The translations under genes were made by a program, and so were the position numbers. A stretch of 64,000 nucleotides of DNA, from assembly GCA_023052935.1 (NCBI GenBank), contig CM041295.1:164567366-164631365 (forward strand). Reading direction: 5' to 3'. Below the pieces are notes generated by a model, which did not search any database, had not been told where the DNA came from, and saw nothing but the letters and a program-made list of their open reading frames with translations. Shown in pieces: positions 26,101 to 39,500 of the stretch. Numbering within the stretch: the first letter of the stretch is position 1; each line of letters begins with the position of its first letter. Source of the stretch: Piezodorus guildinii (taxonomy: Eukaryota > Arthropoda > Insecta > Hemiptera > Pentatomidae).

Positions 26101-29100
26101 CTCTTTCCTTTATCGGTTCATTGTGTTTTTTCAACTTGTTTTTACTTTTAAAAGTTTTTTATTGATATTGGGATGAATTATCATGTATTAGGGTGGTTAT
26201 GTTTACGTTTTTTGAGCTCTATCCTTTATTGCTCATGCGTATTTCAACTTGCATTTACTTTTAATGTTTTTATTGATATAGGGATGAATTATCATGCATT
26301 AGGTGGTTATGTTTTACGTTTTTTGAGCTCTATCCCTTTATCGCTCATGCGTATTTCAACTGCATTTACTTTTAATATTTTTTTTATATATAGGCATTAG
26401 TTGCTGTGCTTTCGGGTTGGATATGATTACGTTTTTCGAGCTGTATTTTTTATTGCTCATGCGTATTTCAACTTGCATTTACTTTAATGTTTTTAATTGT
26501 TATAGGGATTAATTAATGTGCTTTCGGACGGTTATGATTACGTTTTTTTGAGCTCTTTCCTTTATCGCTCATAATTATTTCAACTTGCATTTACTTTTAA
26601 TATTTTTTTTTTTATATAGAGATGAATTATCATGCATTCGAGTGTTTATGATTACTTTTTTTTGAGCTCTAATCCTTTATCGCTCATGCGTATTTAAACT
26701 AGCATTTACTTTTAATGTTTTTTTTATATAGGGATGAATTATCATGCATTCGGGTGGTTATAATTACGTTTTTTGAGCTTTATCCTTTATCGCTCTGCGT
26801 ATTTTAACTTGCATTTACTTTTAATGTTTTTTTTATATAGGGATGAATTATCATGCATTAGGGTGGTTATGTTTACGTTTTTTTTGAGCTCTATCCTTTA
26901 TCGCTCATGCGTATTTCAACTTGCATTTACTTTTAATGTTTTTTTTATTATATAGGCATTAGTTGCTGTGCTTTCGGGTGGATATGATTTACGTTTTTCG
27001 AGCTGTATTTTTTATTGCTCATGCGTATTTCAACTTGCATTTACTTTTAATGTTTTTAATTGTTATAGGGATTAATTAATGTGCTTTCGGACGGTTATGA
27101 TTACGTTTTTTGAGCTCTTTTCCTTTATCGCTCATAATTATTTCAACTTGCATTTACTTTTAATATTTTTTTATTGATATAGAGATGAATTATCATGCAT
27201 TCGAGTGTTTATGATTACTTTTTTTGAGCTCTATCCTTTATCGCTCTTGCGTATTTTAACTTGCATTTACATTTAAATGTTTTTTATTGATATAGGGATG
27301 AATTATCATGCATTCGGGTTGGTTATGATTACGTTTTTTTGAGCTCTTTCCTGTATCGTTCATGTGTTTTTCAACTTGCATTTACTTTTAAAGTTTTTTA
27401 TTGATATTGGGATGAATTATCATGCATTCGGGTGGTTATGATTACGTTTTTTGAGCTTTATCCTTTATCGCTTTTGCGTATTTTTAACTTGCATTTACTT
27501 TTAATGTTTTTATATTGATATAGGAATGAATTATCATGCATTCGGGTGGTTATGATTATGTTTTTTGAGCTCTATCCTTTATTGCTCATGCGTATTTTAA
27601 ACTAGCATTTACTTTTAATGTTTTTTTTTGTTATAGGGATGAATTATCATGCATTCAGGTGGTTATGATTACGTTTTTTTTTCAGCTCTTTTCTTTATCG
27701 CTCAGCGTATTTCAAACTTGCATTTTTCTTTTAATGTTTTTTATTTATATAGGGATGAATTATCATGCATTCCCGGTTGGTTTATGATTACGTTTTTTAG
27801 AGCTCTATCCTTTATCGTTCATGCGTATTTTAACTTGCATTTACTTTTTAATGTTTTTTTATAGATATAAGGGATGAATTATCATGCATTCGGGTGTTTA
27901 TGATTACGTTTTTTTGAGCTCTATCCTTTATCGCTCATAATTATTTCAACTTGCATTTAACTTTTAATGTTTTTTATTGATATAGGGATGAATTTATCAA
28001 TGCATTCGGGTTGGTTATGATTACGTTTTTTGAGCTCTATCCTTTATTGCTCATGCGTTTTTTTAACTTGCATTTACTTTTTAAATGTTTTCTAATGAAT
28101 ATAGGGAATGAATTATCATGCATTTGGGTGAATATGAATACGTTTTTTGAGCACTTTCCTTTATCATTCATGAGTATTTCAACTTGCATTTACTTTTAAA
28201 TGTTTTTTTTATTTATATAGGGAGGAATTTATCATGCTTCGGGTGGTTATAGATTACGTTTTATGGGCTACTATTCCTTTATCGCTCATGCGTTTTTTCA
28301 ACTTGCATTTACTTTTAATGTTTTTTATTGATATAGGGATGAAATTATCATGCATTCTGAGTGTTTTATGATTACTTTTTTTGACTCTATCCTTTATCGC
28401 TCATGCGTATTTAAACTACATTTACTTTTAATGTTTTTTTTTATATAGGATGAATTATCATGCATTCGGGTGGTTATGATTACGTTTTTTTGAGCTTTAC
28501 CTTTATTGCCATGCCTTTTTTTTTAACTTGCATTTACTTTTTATTGATATAGGGATTAATTAATGTGCTTTTCGGTGGTTATGATTTCGTTTTTTGAGCT
28601 CTATCCTTTATCGCTCTTGCGTATTTTAACTTGCATTTACTTTCAATGTTCTTTATTGATATAGGCATTAATTGTTGTGCATTCGAGTGGTAATGATTAC
28701 GTTTTTTCGAGCAGTATTTTTTAATCGCTCATGGTATTTCAACTTGCATTTTCTTTTTATTGATATAGGGATTAATTAATGTGATTTTCGGGTGGTTATG
28801 ATTACGTTTTTTGAGCTCTTTTCCTTTATCGTTCATGTGTTTTTCAACTTGTTTTTACTTTTAAAGTTTTTTATTGATATTGGGGATGAATTATCATGTA
28901 TTAGGGTGGTTATGTTTGACGTTTTTTGACTCTAATCCTTTATTGCTCATGCGTATTTCAACTTGCATTTACTTTTAATGTTTTTTTTTTTTTTTTATAG
29001 GCATTAGTTGCTGTGCTTTCGGTGGATATGATTACGTTTTTCGAGCTGTAATTTTTTATCGTCATGTGTATTTCAACTCCGCATTTACTTGTTAAGTTTT

Positions 29101-29600
29101 TTTTAATAGTTATAGGGATTAATTAATGTGCTTTCGGACGGTTATGATTACTTTTTGAGCCTCTATCCCTATTATTCGCTCATAATTATTTTCAACTTGC
29201 ATTTACTTTTAATGTTTTTTATTGATATGGGATGAATTATCAAGCATTCCAGTGTTTATGAATTACTTTTTTGAGCTCTAATCCTTTATCGCTCATCGCG
29301 TATTTAAACTAGCATTTACTTTTAATGTTTTTTTTTTTATATAGGGATGAATTATCTGCATTCGGGTGGTTATGATTACGTTTTTTTGAGCTTTTATTCC
29401 TTTAATTGCTCATGCGTATTTTAACTTGCATTTTACTTTTTATTTGATATAGGGAATTAATAAATGTGCTTTCGGGTGGTTATGATTTCGTTTTTTTGAG
29501 CTCTAATCCTTTATCGCCTTGCGTATTTTAACTCGCCATATTTACTTTCAATGTTCTTTATTGATATAGGCATTAATTGTTGTGCATTCGAGTTGGTTAT
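20190..29600 (+). repeat. Higher-order repeat of about 4.7 kb (about 42 monomers)
   Basis: Rare monomer variants recur at a fixed distance: CATGCATTCAGGTGG with a T-rich TTTTTTTCAGCTC at about 22,953 and 27,651, TGTATTAGGGTGG at 21,488 and 26,185 and again at 24,171 and 28,898, and the TTTATGGGCTC variant monomer at about 20,190 and 24,873. The spacing is about 4,680-4,730 bp, close to 42 units of 112 bp. The variant order inside the two blocks is largely the same. Near 24.3 and 29.0 kb the series diverges: the next marker monomer is of a different subtype and resembles 18.8 kb. This suggests unequal exchange between offset blocks. A longer offset of about 10.2 kb also aligns 18.8-22.3 kb with 29.0-32.5 kb. 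Confidence 0.7.
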
Positions 29601-30529
29601 GATTACGTTTTTCGAGCAGTATTTTTAATCGCTCATGGGTATTTCAACTTGCATTTTCTTTTTATGATATAGGGATTAATTATTGTGATTTCGGGTGGTT
29701 TATGATTACGTTTTTTGAGCTCTTTCCTTTATCGTTCATTTGCGTATTTCAACTTGCATTTACTTTATAATGTTTTTTTTTATATATAGGCATTAGTTGC
29801 TGTGCTTTCGGGTGGATATGATTACGTTTTTCGAGCTGTATTTTTTTATTGCTCATGCGTATTTCAACTTGCAATTTACTTTTTAATGTTTTTTAATTGT
29901 TATAGGGATTAATTAATGTGCTTTTCGGACGGTTATGATTAACGTTTTTTGAGCTCTTTTCCTTTTATCGCTCATAATTATTTTCAACTTGCATTTACTT
30001 TTAATATTTTTTATTGATATAGAATGAATTATCATTGCATTCGAGTGTTTATGATTACTTTTTTTGAGCTCTATCCTTTAATCGCTCATGCATATGTATT
30101 TTTAAACTTGCATTTACTTTTAATGTTTTTTATTGATATAGGGATGTAATTATCAAGCATTCGGGTGGTTATGATTACGTTTTTTGAGCTCAAATCCTTT
30201 AATTTGCACATGCGTTTTTTTAACTTGCATTTACTTTTAATGTTTTTCTAATGATATAGGGATGAATTTTTATGCATTTGGGTGAATATGAATTCGTTTT
30301 TTGAGCTCTTTCCTTTATCATTCATGAGTATTTAAATTGCATTTACTTTTAAATGTTTTTTATTTATAATAGGAGGAATTATCATGCATTCGGGTTGGTT
30401 ATGATTACGTTTTATGGTGGCTCTATCCTTTATCGCTCATTGCGTTATTTCAACTTTGCATTACTTTTATAGTTTTTATTGATATAGAGATGAAATTATC
30501 ATGCATTAGGGTGGTTAGGTTTACGTTTT

Positions 30530-33500
30530 TTGAAGCTCTTCCTTTATTTTTCCCCATTGGGGTATTTCCAACTTGCATTTACTTTTAATGTTTTTTTTTT
30601 TTATTAGGCCCCTTTTTTTGCTGTCTTTCGGGTGGATTGAATTTTCGTTTTTCGAAACCCGTATTTTTTTAAACGGTCCCGTTATTTCAACTCGCATTTA
30701 CTTGTTTATTTTTTAAATTGTTATAGGGGAAAAAATTAATGGCTTTCGGCGGTTAATTATTACGTTTTTTTTAGCTCTATCCTTTATCGCTCAAAATTAT
30801 TTCAACTTGCATTTACTTTTAATGTTTTTTTTAAATAGGGATAATTATCAGCATTCGAGTGTTAATGGGTTAGTTTTTTTGAGCTCTATCCTTTATTCGC
30901 TCATGCTATTTAAACTAGCATTACTTTTTAAAAGTTTTTTTTTATATAGGGATAAATTTCCCTGCATTCCGGGGGGTTTGATTACGTTTTTTTTAGGGTT
31001 TATCCTTTATTGCTCATGCTATTTTAACTTTCATTTACTTTTTATTATCAGGGGGTTAAAATTAAAAGTGCTTTCGGGTGGTTATGAATTGTTTTTTTGA
31101 GCTCTACCTTTTCGCCTTACGTATTTTTAAAATCGCATTTACTTTCAAAGTTCTTTATTATATGGCATTAATTTTTTGTGCATTGGATGGTTATGATTTC
31201 GTTTTTTTGGGGCTCTTTCCTTTATCGTTCATGTGTTTTTCAACTTTTCCATTTACTTTTAAAGTTTTTTATTGATATAGGATGAATTATCATGCATTCG
31301 GGTGGTTATGATTAACGTTTTTTGAGCTTTATCCCTTTAAATTTCTCAAAGCTATTTTAAACTTGCATTTACTTTTTATTGATATAGGGATTAAATAATG
31401 TTTTCTTTCGGGGGGTTATGATTTGATTTTTGACTCTAAACCTTTATCGCCTTGCGAATTTTAAACTTGCATTTACTTTTCAAAAGTTCTTTATTGATAT
31501 AGGCATTAAATTGTTTTTGCAAATTTGATTGGTTTATGATTACGTTTTTCCCAGCAGTTTTTTTTAATCCCCTTTATTGGGTATTTCAACTTGCATTTTC
31601 TTTTTTTTTGATAAAAGGTTTAATTAATTTTTCGGGTGTTATATTACGTTTTTTTTTAGTCTTTCCTTTATCGTTATGTGTTTTTTCAACTTTGTTTTTA
31701 CTTTTAAAGTTTTTTTTTGATATTGGGATTTAATTTTTCAAGTATAAGGGTGGTTATGTTTACGTTTTTTGACTCTAAAACCCTTTTTTGCTCTGCTAAA
31801 TTTTAACTTGCATTTACTTTTAATGTTTTTATTGATATAGGGATGAATTATCATGCATTAGGGGGTTTATTTTTACGTTTTTTGAGCTTTTACCTTTTAA
31901 ACCTCATGCGTATTTCAACTTGCATTTACTTTTATGTTTTTTTTTATTATATTTGCAAATTTTGCTGTGCTTTCGGGTGGATATGATTACGTTTTTCGAG
32001 CTGTATTTTTTTTTTGCCCATTGCCTATTTCAACTTTTCAAATTTTCTTTTAAAGTTTTTAATTGTTATATGGTTAATTAAGTTGCTTTCCCGGACGGTT
32101 AATATTAATTTTTTTTTTTACTCTTTCTTTATCCCCTCATAATTATTTCAACTTGCTTTTTTCTTTTAATAAATTTTTTTTGATAGAGATGAATTATCAA
32201 AGCATTCCCAGTTTTTATGATTTCTTTTTTTGAGCCCTATCCTTTATCCCCCTCATGGATTTAAACTTTCATTTAAAATTTTTTAAAGTTTTTTTTATAT
32301 AGGGATGAATTACAAGCATTCGTGGTGTTAAAAATTAAAGTTTTTTTTAGCTTTAAACCTTTATTTGCTCTTGCGTATTTAAAATTGCAAATTTTCTTTT
32401 AATTTTTTTTTATATAGGGAATTTAATTATCATGCATTAGGGTGGTTATTTTACCCTTTTTTGACCTTTTCCTTTATCGCTCTGCTATTTCAACTTGCAT
32501 TTACTTTTAATGTTTTTTTTTATAAAAGGCATTAGTTGCGTGCTTTCGGTGGGGTATGATTACGTTTTTTCGAGCTGTATTTTTTATTGCTCATGCGTAT
32601 TTCAACTTGCATTTACTTTTAAAATGTTTTTAATTGTTGAAAGGGAAAATTAATGGCTTTCGGACCGTTTTTTGGATTACGTTTTTTGACTCTTTCCTTT
32701 ATCGCCATAATTTTTTTCAACTTCATTTACTTTTAAAAAATTTTTTTGAAATAGAGATGAATTAACAAAGCCCTTTCGAGTGTTTATGAAATTTCTTTTT
32801 TTGAGCTCTATCCTTTAAAACGCCTTGCTTATTTTAAAATTTTCATTTACATTTAAGTTTTTTAAAAGATATAGGGATGAATTTATCATGCATTCGGGTT
32901 TTGGGGGTGATTACGTTTTTTTGAGCTCTTTCCTTATCGTTCATGGTGTTTTTCAAACTTGCATTTAAATTTTTTAAAGTTTTTTATTGATATAGGGGAT
33001 GAATTATCATGCATTCGGGTGGTTATGATTACCTTTTTTGGGGGCTCTACCTTTATTGCTCATGCGTTTTTTTAACTTGCATTTACTTTTAAGTTTTCTA
33101 ATGAATATAGGGATAATATCCCTGATTTGGGTGAATTGATTATTTTTTGAGCACTTTTTCCCTTTTTCATTCATGATTTTTTTCAACTTGCATTTACTTT
33201 TAATTTTTTTTATTTATTAGGGAGGAATTATCAAAGCCCTTCGGGTGGTTATGATTTTTGTTTTTTGAGCTCTTCCTTTATCGCCTTGCCCTATTTTAAA
33301 ATTGCTTTTTCTTTTCATTGTTCTTTTATTGAAATGGCATTAAATGTTTTTGCATTCGATGGTTATGATACGTTTTTCGAGCATAATTTTTAAAACGCTC
33401 ATTGGGATTTCAACTTTGCATTTTCTTTTTATTGATAAAGGGATTAATTAATGTGCTTTCGGACGGTTATGATTAAAGTTTTTTTGAGCTCTTCCTTTAT

Positions 33501-36500
33501 CGCTAAAAATTATTTTCAACTTGCATTTACTTTTAATGTTTTTTTTATTGATATAGGGAAGAATTATCATGCATTCCAGTGTTTATGATTACTTTTTTTA
33601 GCCCTTAAACCTTTAAACGGGTCAGCGTATTTAAACACAATTTACTTTTAATGTTTTTTTTTTTATATAGGATGAATAAACATGCAATCGGGGTGGTTTT
33701 TGATTACGTTTTTGAGCTTTATCCTTTAAGCCATGCGTATTTTTAACTTGGGATTTACTTTTTTATTGATTTTAGGGATTAATTAATGTGCTTTCGGGGG
33801 GGTTATATTTCGTTTTTTTTTGAGCTCTATCCCTTTATCGGCCTTGCGTATTTTAAATCGCATTTTTTTCAATGTTTTCTTTAATTTTAAATAGGGATTA
33901 ATTGTTGTGCTTCGAGTGGTTATGATTACTTTTTCGGGGCAGTATTTTTTAAAACGCTCATGGGGTTATTTCAACATTGCATTTTTTTTTTTATTGATAT
34001 AGGGATTAATATTGGGGATTTCGGGGGTTATTAATTACTTTTTTTTAGCTCCTTTTCTTTATCGTTCATGCGTTTTTTCAACTTGCATTTACTTTTTAAT
34101 GTTTTTTTTATTATATAGGCATTAGTTCTGTGCCTTTCGGGTGGTATATTTCCTTTTTTTTGAGCTGTATTTTTTTATTGCTCATGCGAATTTCAAAATT
34201 GAATTTACTTTTAAAAGTTTTTAATTGTTTTTTAGGGATTAATTAAAGGGGCTTTTTGGACGGTTTATATTACGTTTTTTTTACTCTTTCCCTATGCTCA
34301 TAATTATTTCAACTTGCCTTTACTTTTTAATATTTTTTATTGATTTTAGGATGAATTTTTTCATCAATTCGAGTGTTTAGGGTTACTTTTTTTTGAGCCC
34401 CTATCCTTTACGCTCCCTGCATATCGATTTTAACTTGCATTTTCTTTTAAGTTTTTTATTGAAATAGGGATGAATTATCATGATTTCGGGTGGTTAGATT
34501 ACGTTAAATTTTACTCAACCTTTATTGGGTCATGCGTTTTTTAACTTGCATTTACTTTTAAAAGTTTTCTAATGATATAGGATAATTTTTAAAGCCTTTG
34601 GGGGGTGAATATGATTACGTTTTTTTTAGCTCTTCCTTTATCATTCAGAGTTTTTTAAATTGCATTTTACTTTAATGTTTTTTATTTATATGGGAGGAAT
34701 TATATGCATTCGGGTGTTATAATAAGTTTTATGGGCTTTTATCCTTTTTCGCTTTATGCATTTCAATTGGGATTTAAATTTTTATAGTTTTTAAAATTTA
34801 AAAAGAATGAATTATCATTCATTAGGGTGGTTATGTTTAAAAGTTTTTTGAGCTCTATCCTTTATTGCCATGCGTATTTCAACTTGCATTTACTTTTTAA
34901 AAGTTTTTTTTTTTTAATAGGCATTAAATTTTCCCGTCTTTTTGGGTGGATATGATTAACGTTTTCGGGCTGTATTTTTTTATCGGTTTAAATTTTTATT
35001 TTCAACTCGCAATTACTTGTTATGTTTTTAATTGTTATAGGGATTAATTAATGTGCTTCGGACGGTTATATTACTTTTTTTTGAGCTCTAATCCTTTATC
35101 GCTCATAATTATTTCAACTTGATTTACTTTTAATGTTTTTTATTGAAATAGGGTGAATTATCATGCCATTCGAGTGTTTATGATTATTTTTTTGAGCTCT
35201 ATCCTTTATTTGTTTTATGCGTAATTTAAACTAGCATTTACTTTTAATGTTTTTTTTTTTATAGGGGTAAATTTTTCAAAAGCATTCCGGGGTTTTTATT
35301 ACGTTTTTTTTAGCTTTTTTTCCTTTATTGCTTTTATGCTATTTTAAAATTGCATTTAACTTTTTATTGATTTTAGGGATTAATTATTGTCTTTCGGGTT
35401 GGTTATGATTTTGTTTTTTGAGCTCTAACCTTTATCCCTCTGCGTAAATTTTAACTCGCATTTAAATTTCAATTTCTTTATTGATATAGCAATTAATTGT
35501 TGTGCATTGGAAATGGTTATGATTACGTTTTTTGAGCTCTTTCCTTTATCGTTCATGTGTTTTTTCAACTTGCATTTAAATTTTAAAGTTTTTTATTGAA
35601 TATAGGGAGGAATTATCAACATTCGGGTGGTTAGATTACGTTTTTTTGAGCTTTACCTTTATTGCTCATGCTTTTTTAACATTGCATTTTACTTTTTATT
35701 GATAAAGGGATTAATTAATGTCTTTCGGGTGGTTATGATTTCGTTTTTTTTAAGCTCTATCCTTTATTCGCCTTGCGTATTTTAACTTGCATTTACTTTC
35801 AAATTTTCTTTATTGATATAGGGGATTAATTGTTGTGCATTCGAGTGGTTTATATTTTTCTTTTTTCGAGCATATTTTAATCGCTCATGGGTTTTCAACT
35901 TGCATTTTCTTTTATGATATATGGGATTAATTAATGTGATTTCGGGGTGGTTTTTTATTACTTTTTTTAGCTCTTTCCTTTATCTTCAAAGTGTTTTTCA
36001 ACTTGTTTTTACTTTTAAAGTTTTTTTTGAAAATTGGGATGAAAATTTTCATGTATTAGGGGGTTATGTTTTACCTTTTTTTTAGCTCTATCCTTTTTTG
36101 CTCATGCTATTTCAACTTGGGATTTAATTTTTTTAATGTATTTTTTTTGATATAGGGATAATTAATTTATGCATTAGGGTGGTTATGTTTACGTTTTTTG
36201 AGCTCTATCCTTTATCGCTCAAGGGGTATTTCAACTTGCATTTACTTTTAAGTTTTTTTTATTATATAGGCATTAGTTGCGGGGGTTTTCGGGTGGATAG
36301 ATTACGTTTTTTCCCAGCGTATTTTTTTATTGCTCATCGTATTTCAACTTGCCTTTACTTTTAATGTTTTTAATTGTTAAGGGAATTAATTAAAAGTGGC
36401 TTTTTGGACGGTTTATGATTACGTTTTTTTTAGCTCTTTCCTTTATCCCCTCAAAATTATTTCAACTTGGCATTTCTTTTAATATTTTTTTTTTTATATA

Positions 36501-39500
36501 AGATGAATTATCAAGCAAATTGAGTGTTTAAGAAAACTTTTTTTGAGGGTCTAAACCTTTATCGCTCATTCCCTATTTAAACTAGCATTTACTTTTAATG
36601 TTTTTTTATATAGGGTTGAATTAACATGCATTCGTTGGTTTTAATTAACGTTTTTTTGAGCTTAAACCTTTATCGCTCTTGCGTTTTTTTAACCCTTTCA
36701 TTTACTTTTAATTTTTTTTTTTATATAGGGATGAATTATCATTTCATTAGGGTGGTTATGGTTTCGTTTTTTTTACCTATCCTTTATCGCTTTTGCGTAA
36801 TTTCAACTTGGGATTTTCTTTTAATGTTTTTTTTATTGATATAGGGATTAATTAATGTGATTCGGGTGGTTATGATTACGTTTTTTTTAGCTCTTTTTTC
36901 CTTTTATCGTTTCATGTTTTTTTCAAACTTGTTTTTATTTTAAAGTTTTTTATTGATATTGGATGAATTATCATGTATTAGGGTGGTTATTGGTTTTTTC
37001 GTTTTTTGAGGCTCTATCCTTTATTTTCCATGCGTATTTTTTAACTTCATTTTTCTTTTAATGTTTTTTATTTGATAAAGGGAAGAATTATCATGCTTTT
37101 GGGGGTTATGTTTTACGTTTTTGAGCTCATCCTTTAAACGCCATTCCCTATTTTTAACTTGCATTTACTTTAATGTTTTTTTTTTATAAGGCATAAGTTT
37201 CGTCTTTCGGTTGATATATTACTTTTTCGAGCTGAATTTTTTTAATTGCTCCCTGCCGGAATTTCAACTTGCATTTACTTTTTAAAATTTTTTAAAAATT
37301 GTTAAAGGGATTAAAAAATGGCTTTCGGACGGTTATGATTACTTTTTTTGGGGCCTTTCCTTTATTTGCTCATAATTATTTCAACTTGCATTTACTTTTA
37401 ATTTTTTTTTTTGATAAAAAGAAGAATTATCATGCATTCGAGTGTTTATGATTACTTTTTTTGAGCTCTTCCTTTTATCGCTCCCTGCTATTTAAATAGC
37501 ATTTACTTTTAATGTTTTTTTAAAAAAAAAAAAATTTTTAAAAAAAAAAAGTTTTTTGATGAATTATCATGCATTCGGGGGGTTATAATTACGTTTTTTT
37601 GAGGGTTTGGTCCTTTATTTGCTCTTGCGTATTTTAACTTTATTTACTTTTAAAAAGTTTTTTTTATATAGGGAAAAATTCATGCTTAGGGTGGTTAGTT
37701 TACTTTTTTTTGAGCTCATCCTTTAACGCCCATGCGTATTTCAACTTTTCATTTTACTTTTAAAAGTTTTTTTTTTATAAAGGCATTAGTTGCTGTGCTT
37801 TGGGTGGATTTTGATTTTCGTTTTTCGAGCTTTTTATTTTTTATTGCTCCCTGCGTATTTCAACTTGCATTTTTCTTTTAATTTTTTTAATTGTTAAAGG
37901 GATTAATTTAAAAGTGTTTCGGACGTTTATGATTACTTTTTTTGGAGCTCTTTCCTTTATAGCTCATAATTATTTCAACTTGCATTAACTTTTAATATTT
38001 TTTTTTGATATAAGATGAATTATCCAAAAGCATTCGAGTGTTTATATTACTTTTTTGAGCTCCCAACCTTTATCGCTCATCTTTTTTAAACTAGCATTTA
38101 CTTTTTAATTTATTTTTTTTTATAGGGTAATTTTTCATTTCAAACGGGTGGTTATAATTTACGGTTTTTTTTAGCTTTATCCTTTAAACGCTCTTTTCGT
38201 ATTTTAACTTTCATTTTACTTTTTAGTTTTTTTATTAAAGGGTGAATTTATCAAGCATTTCCCCCAGTGGTTTTTATTTACGTTTTTTTGGGGCAGTATT
38301 TTTAAACCTCATGGGTATTTCAACTTGCCCTTTTCTTTTTATTGATATAGGGATTAATTAATGTGACCCCGGGGGTATGATTTAACGTTTTGGGGGAGCT
38401 CCTTTCCTTTATCGTTATGTGGTTTTTTAAACTTGCATTTCTTTTAAAGTTTTTTATTGATATTGGGATGAATTATCATGCCTTTGGGGGGTTAGATTAC
38501 TTTTTTGAGCTCTTTCCTTTATCGTTCATGCTATTTCAACTTGTATTTTCTTTTAATGTTTTTTTATTTTTTATAGAAAATTTAATTATCAAAGCATTGG
38601 GTGGTTATTATTACTTTTTATATTGGGGGTCCCATCCTTTATCGCTTTAGCGTTTTTTAACTTGCATTTACTTTTAATGTTTTTTATTGATAAGGGAGAA
38701 TTATCATGCATTCGGGTGGTTATGATTACTTTTTTTTAGCTCTAAACCTTTATCGCTTATCCCAATTTAACTTGCATTTACCTTAATGTTTTTTTTGAAA
38801 TTTGGGATGATTTATCATGCATTCGGGTGGTTATGTTATTTTTTTTAGCCTTTCCTTTATTGCTCAAAGCGTATTTCAACTTGCCATTTACTTTTAAAAT
38901 TTTTTTTTGATAAAGGGATAATTTTTCAGCCTTTAGGGTGGTTATGTTTCGTTTTTTGAGCCCCTATCCTTTATTGCTCATGGTATTTTAACTTGCATTT
39001 TCTTTTTTATTGATATAGGGGGTTAATTAAATTGATTTCGGGTGGTTTGATTACGTTTTTTTGAGCTCTTTCCTTTATCGTTCATGTTTTTTTCAACTTG
39101 CATTTTTCTTTTAAAGTTTTTTATTGATATTGGGTGATTTATCATGCATTCGGGTGGTTATTTTTACGTTTTTTGAGCTCTATCCTTTATTCTCAAGGGG
39201 TATTTCAACTTTTCAATTTTTTTTAAGTTTTTATTGATAAAAGGGATGAATTTTCATGCATTAAAGGGGGGTTATGTTTTAAAAGTTTTTTTTGAGCTCT
39301 AAACCTTTTTCGCTCATTTTCGTATTTCAACTTGCATTTACATTAAAAAATTTTTTAAATTTATAATGGGATGAATTATCAAGCATTTCGGGTGGTTTTT
39401 GATTAACGTTTTTTGAGCTCTTTCCTTTATCGTTCAAGTTATTTCAACTTGCTTTACTTTTAATGTTTTTTTTTTTTATAGGGAGGGAAAATTTTCATGC

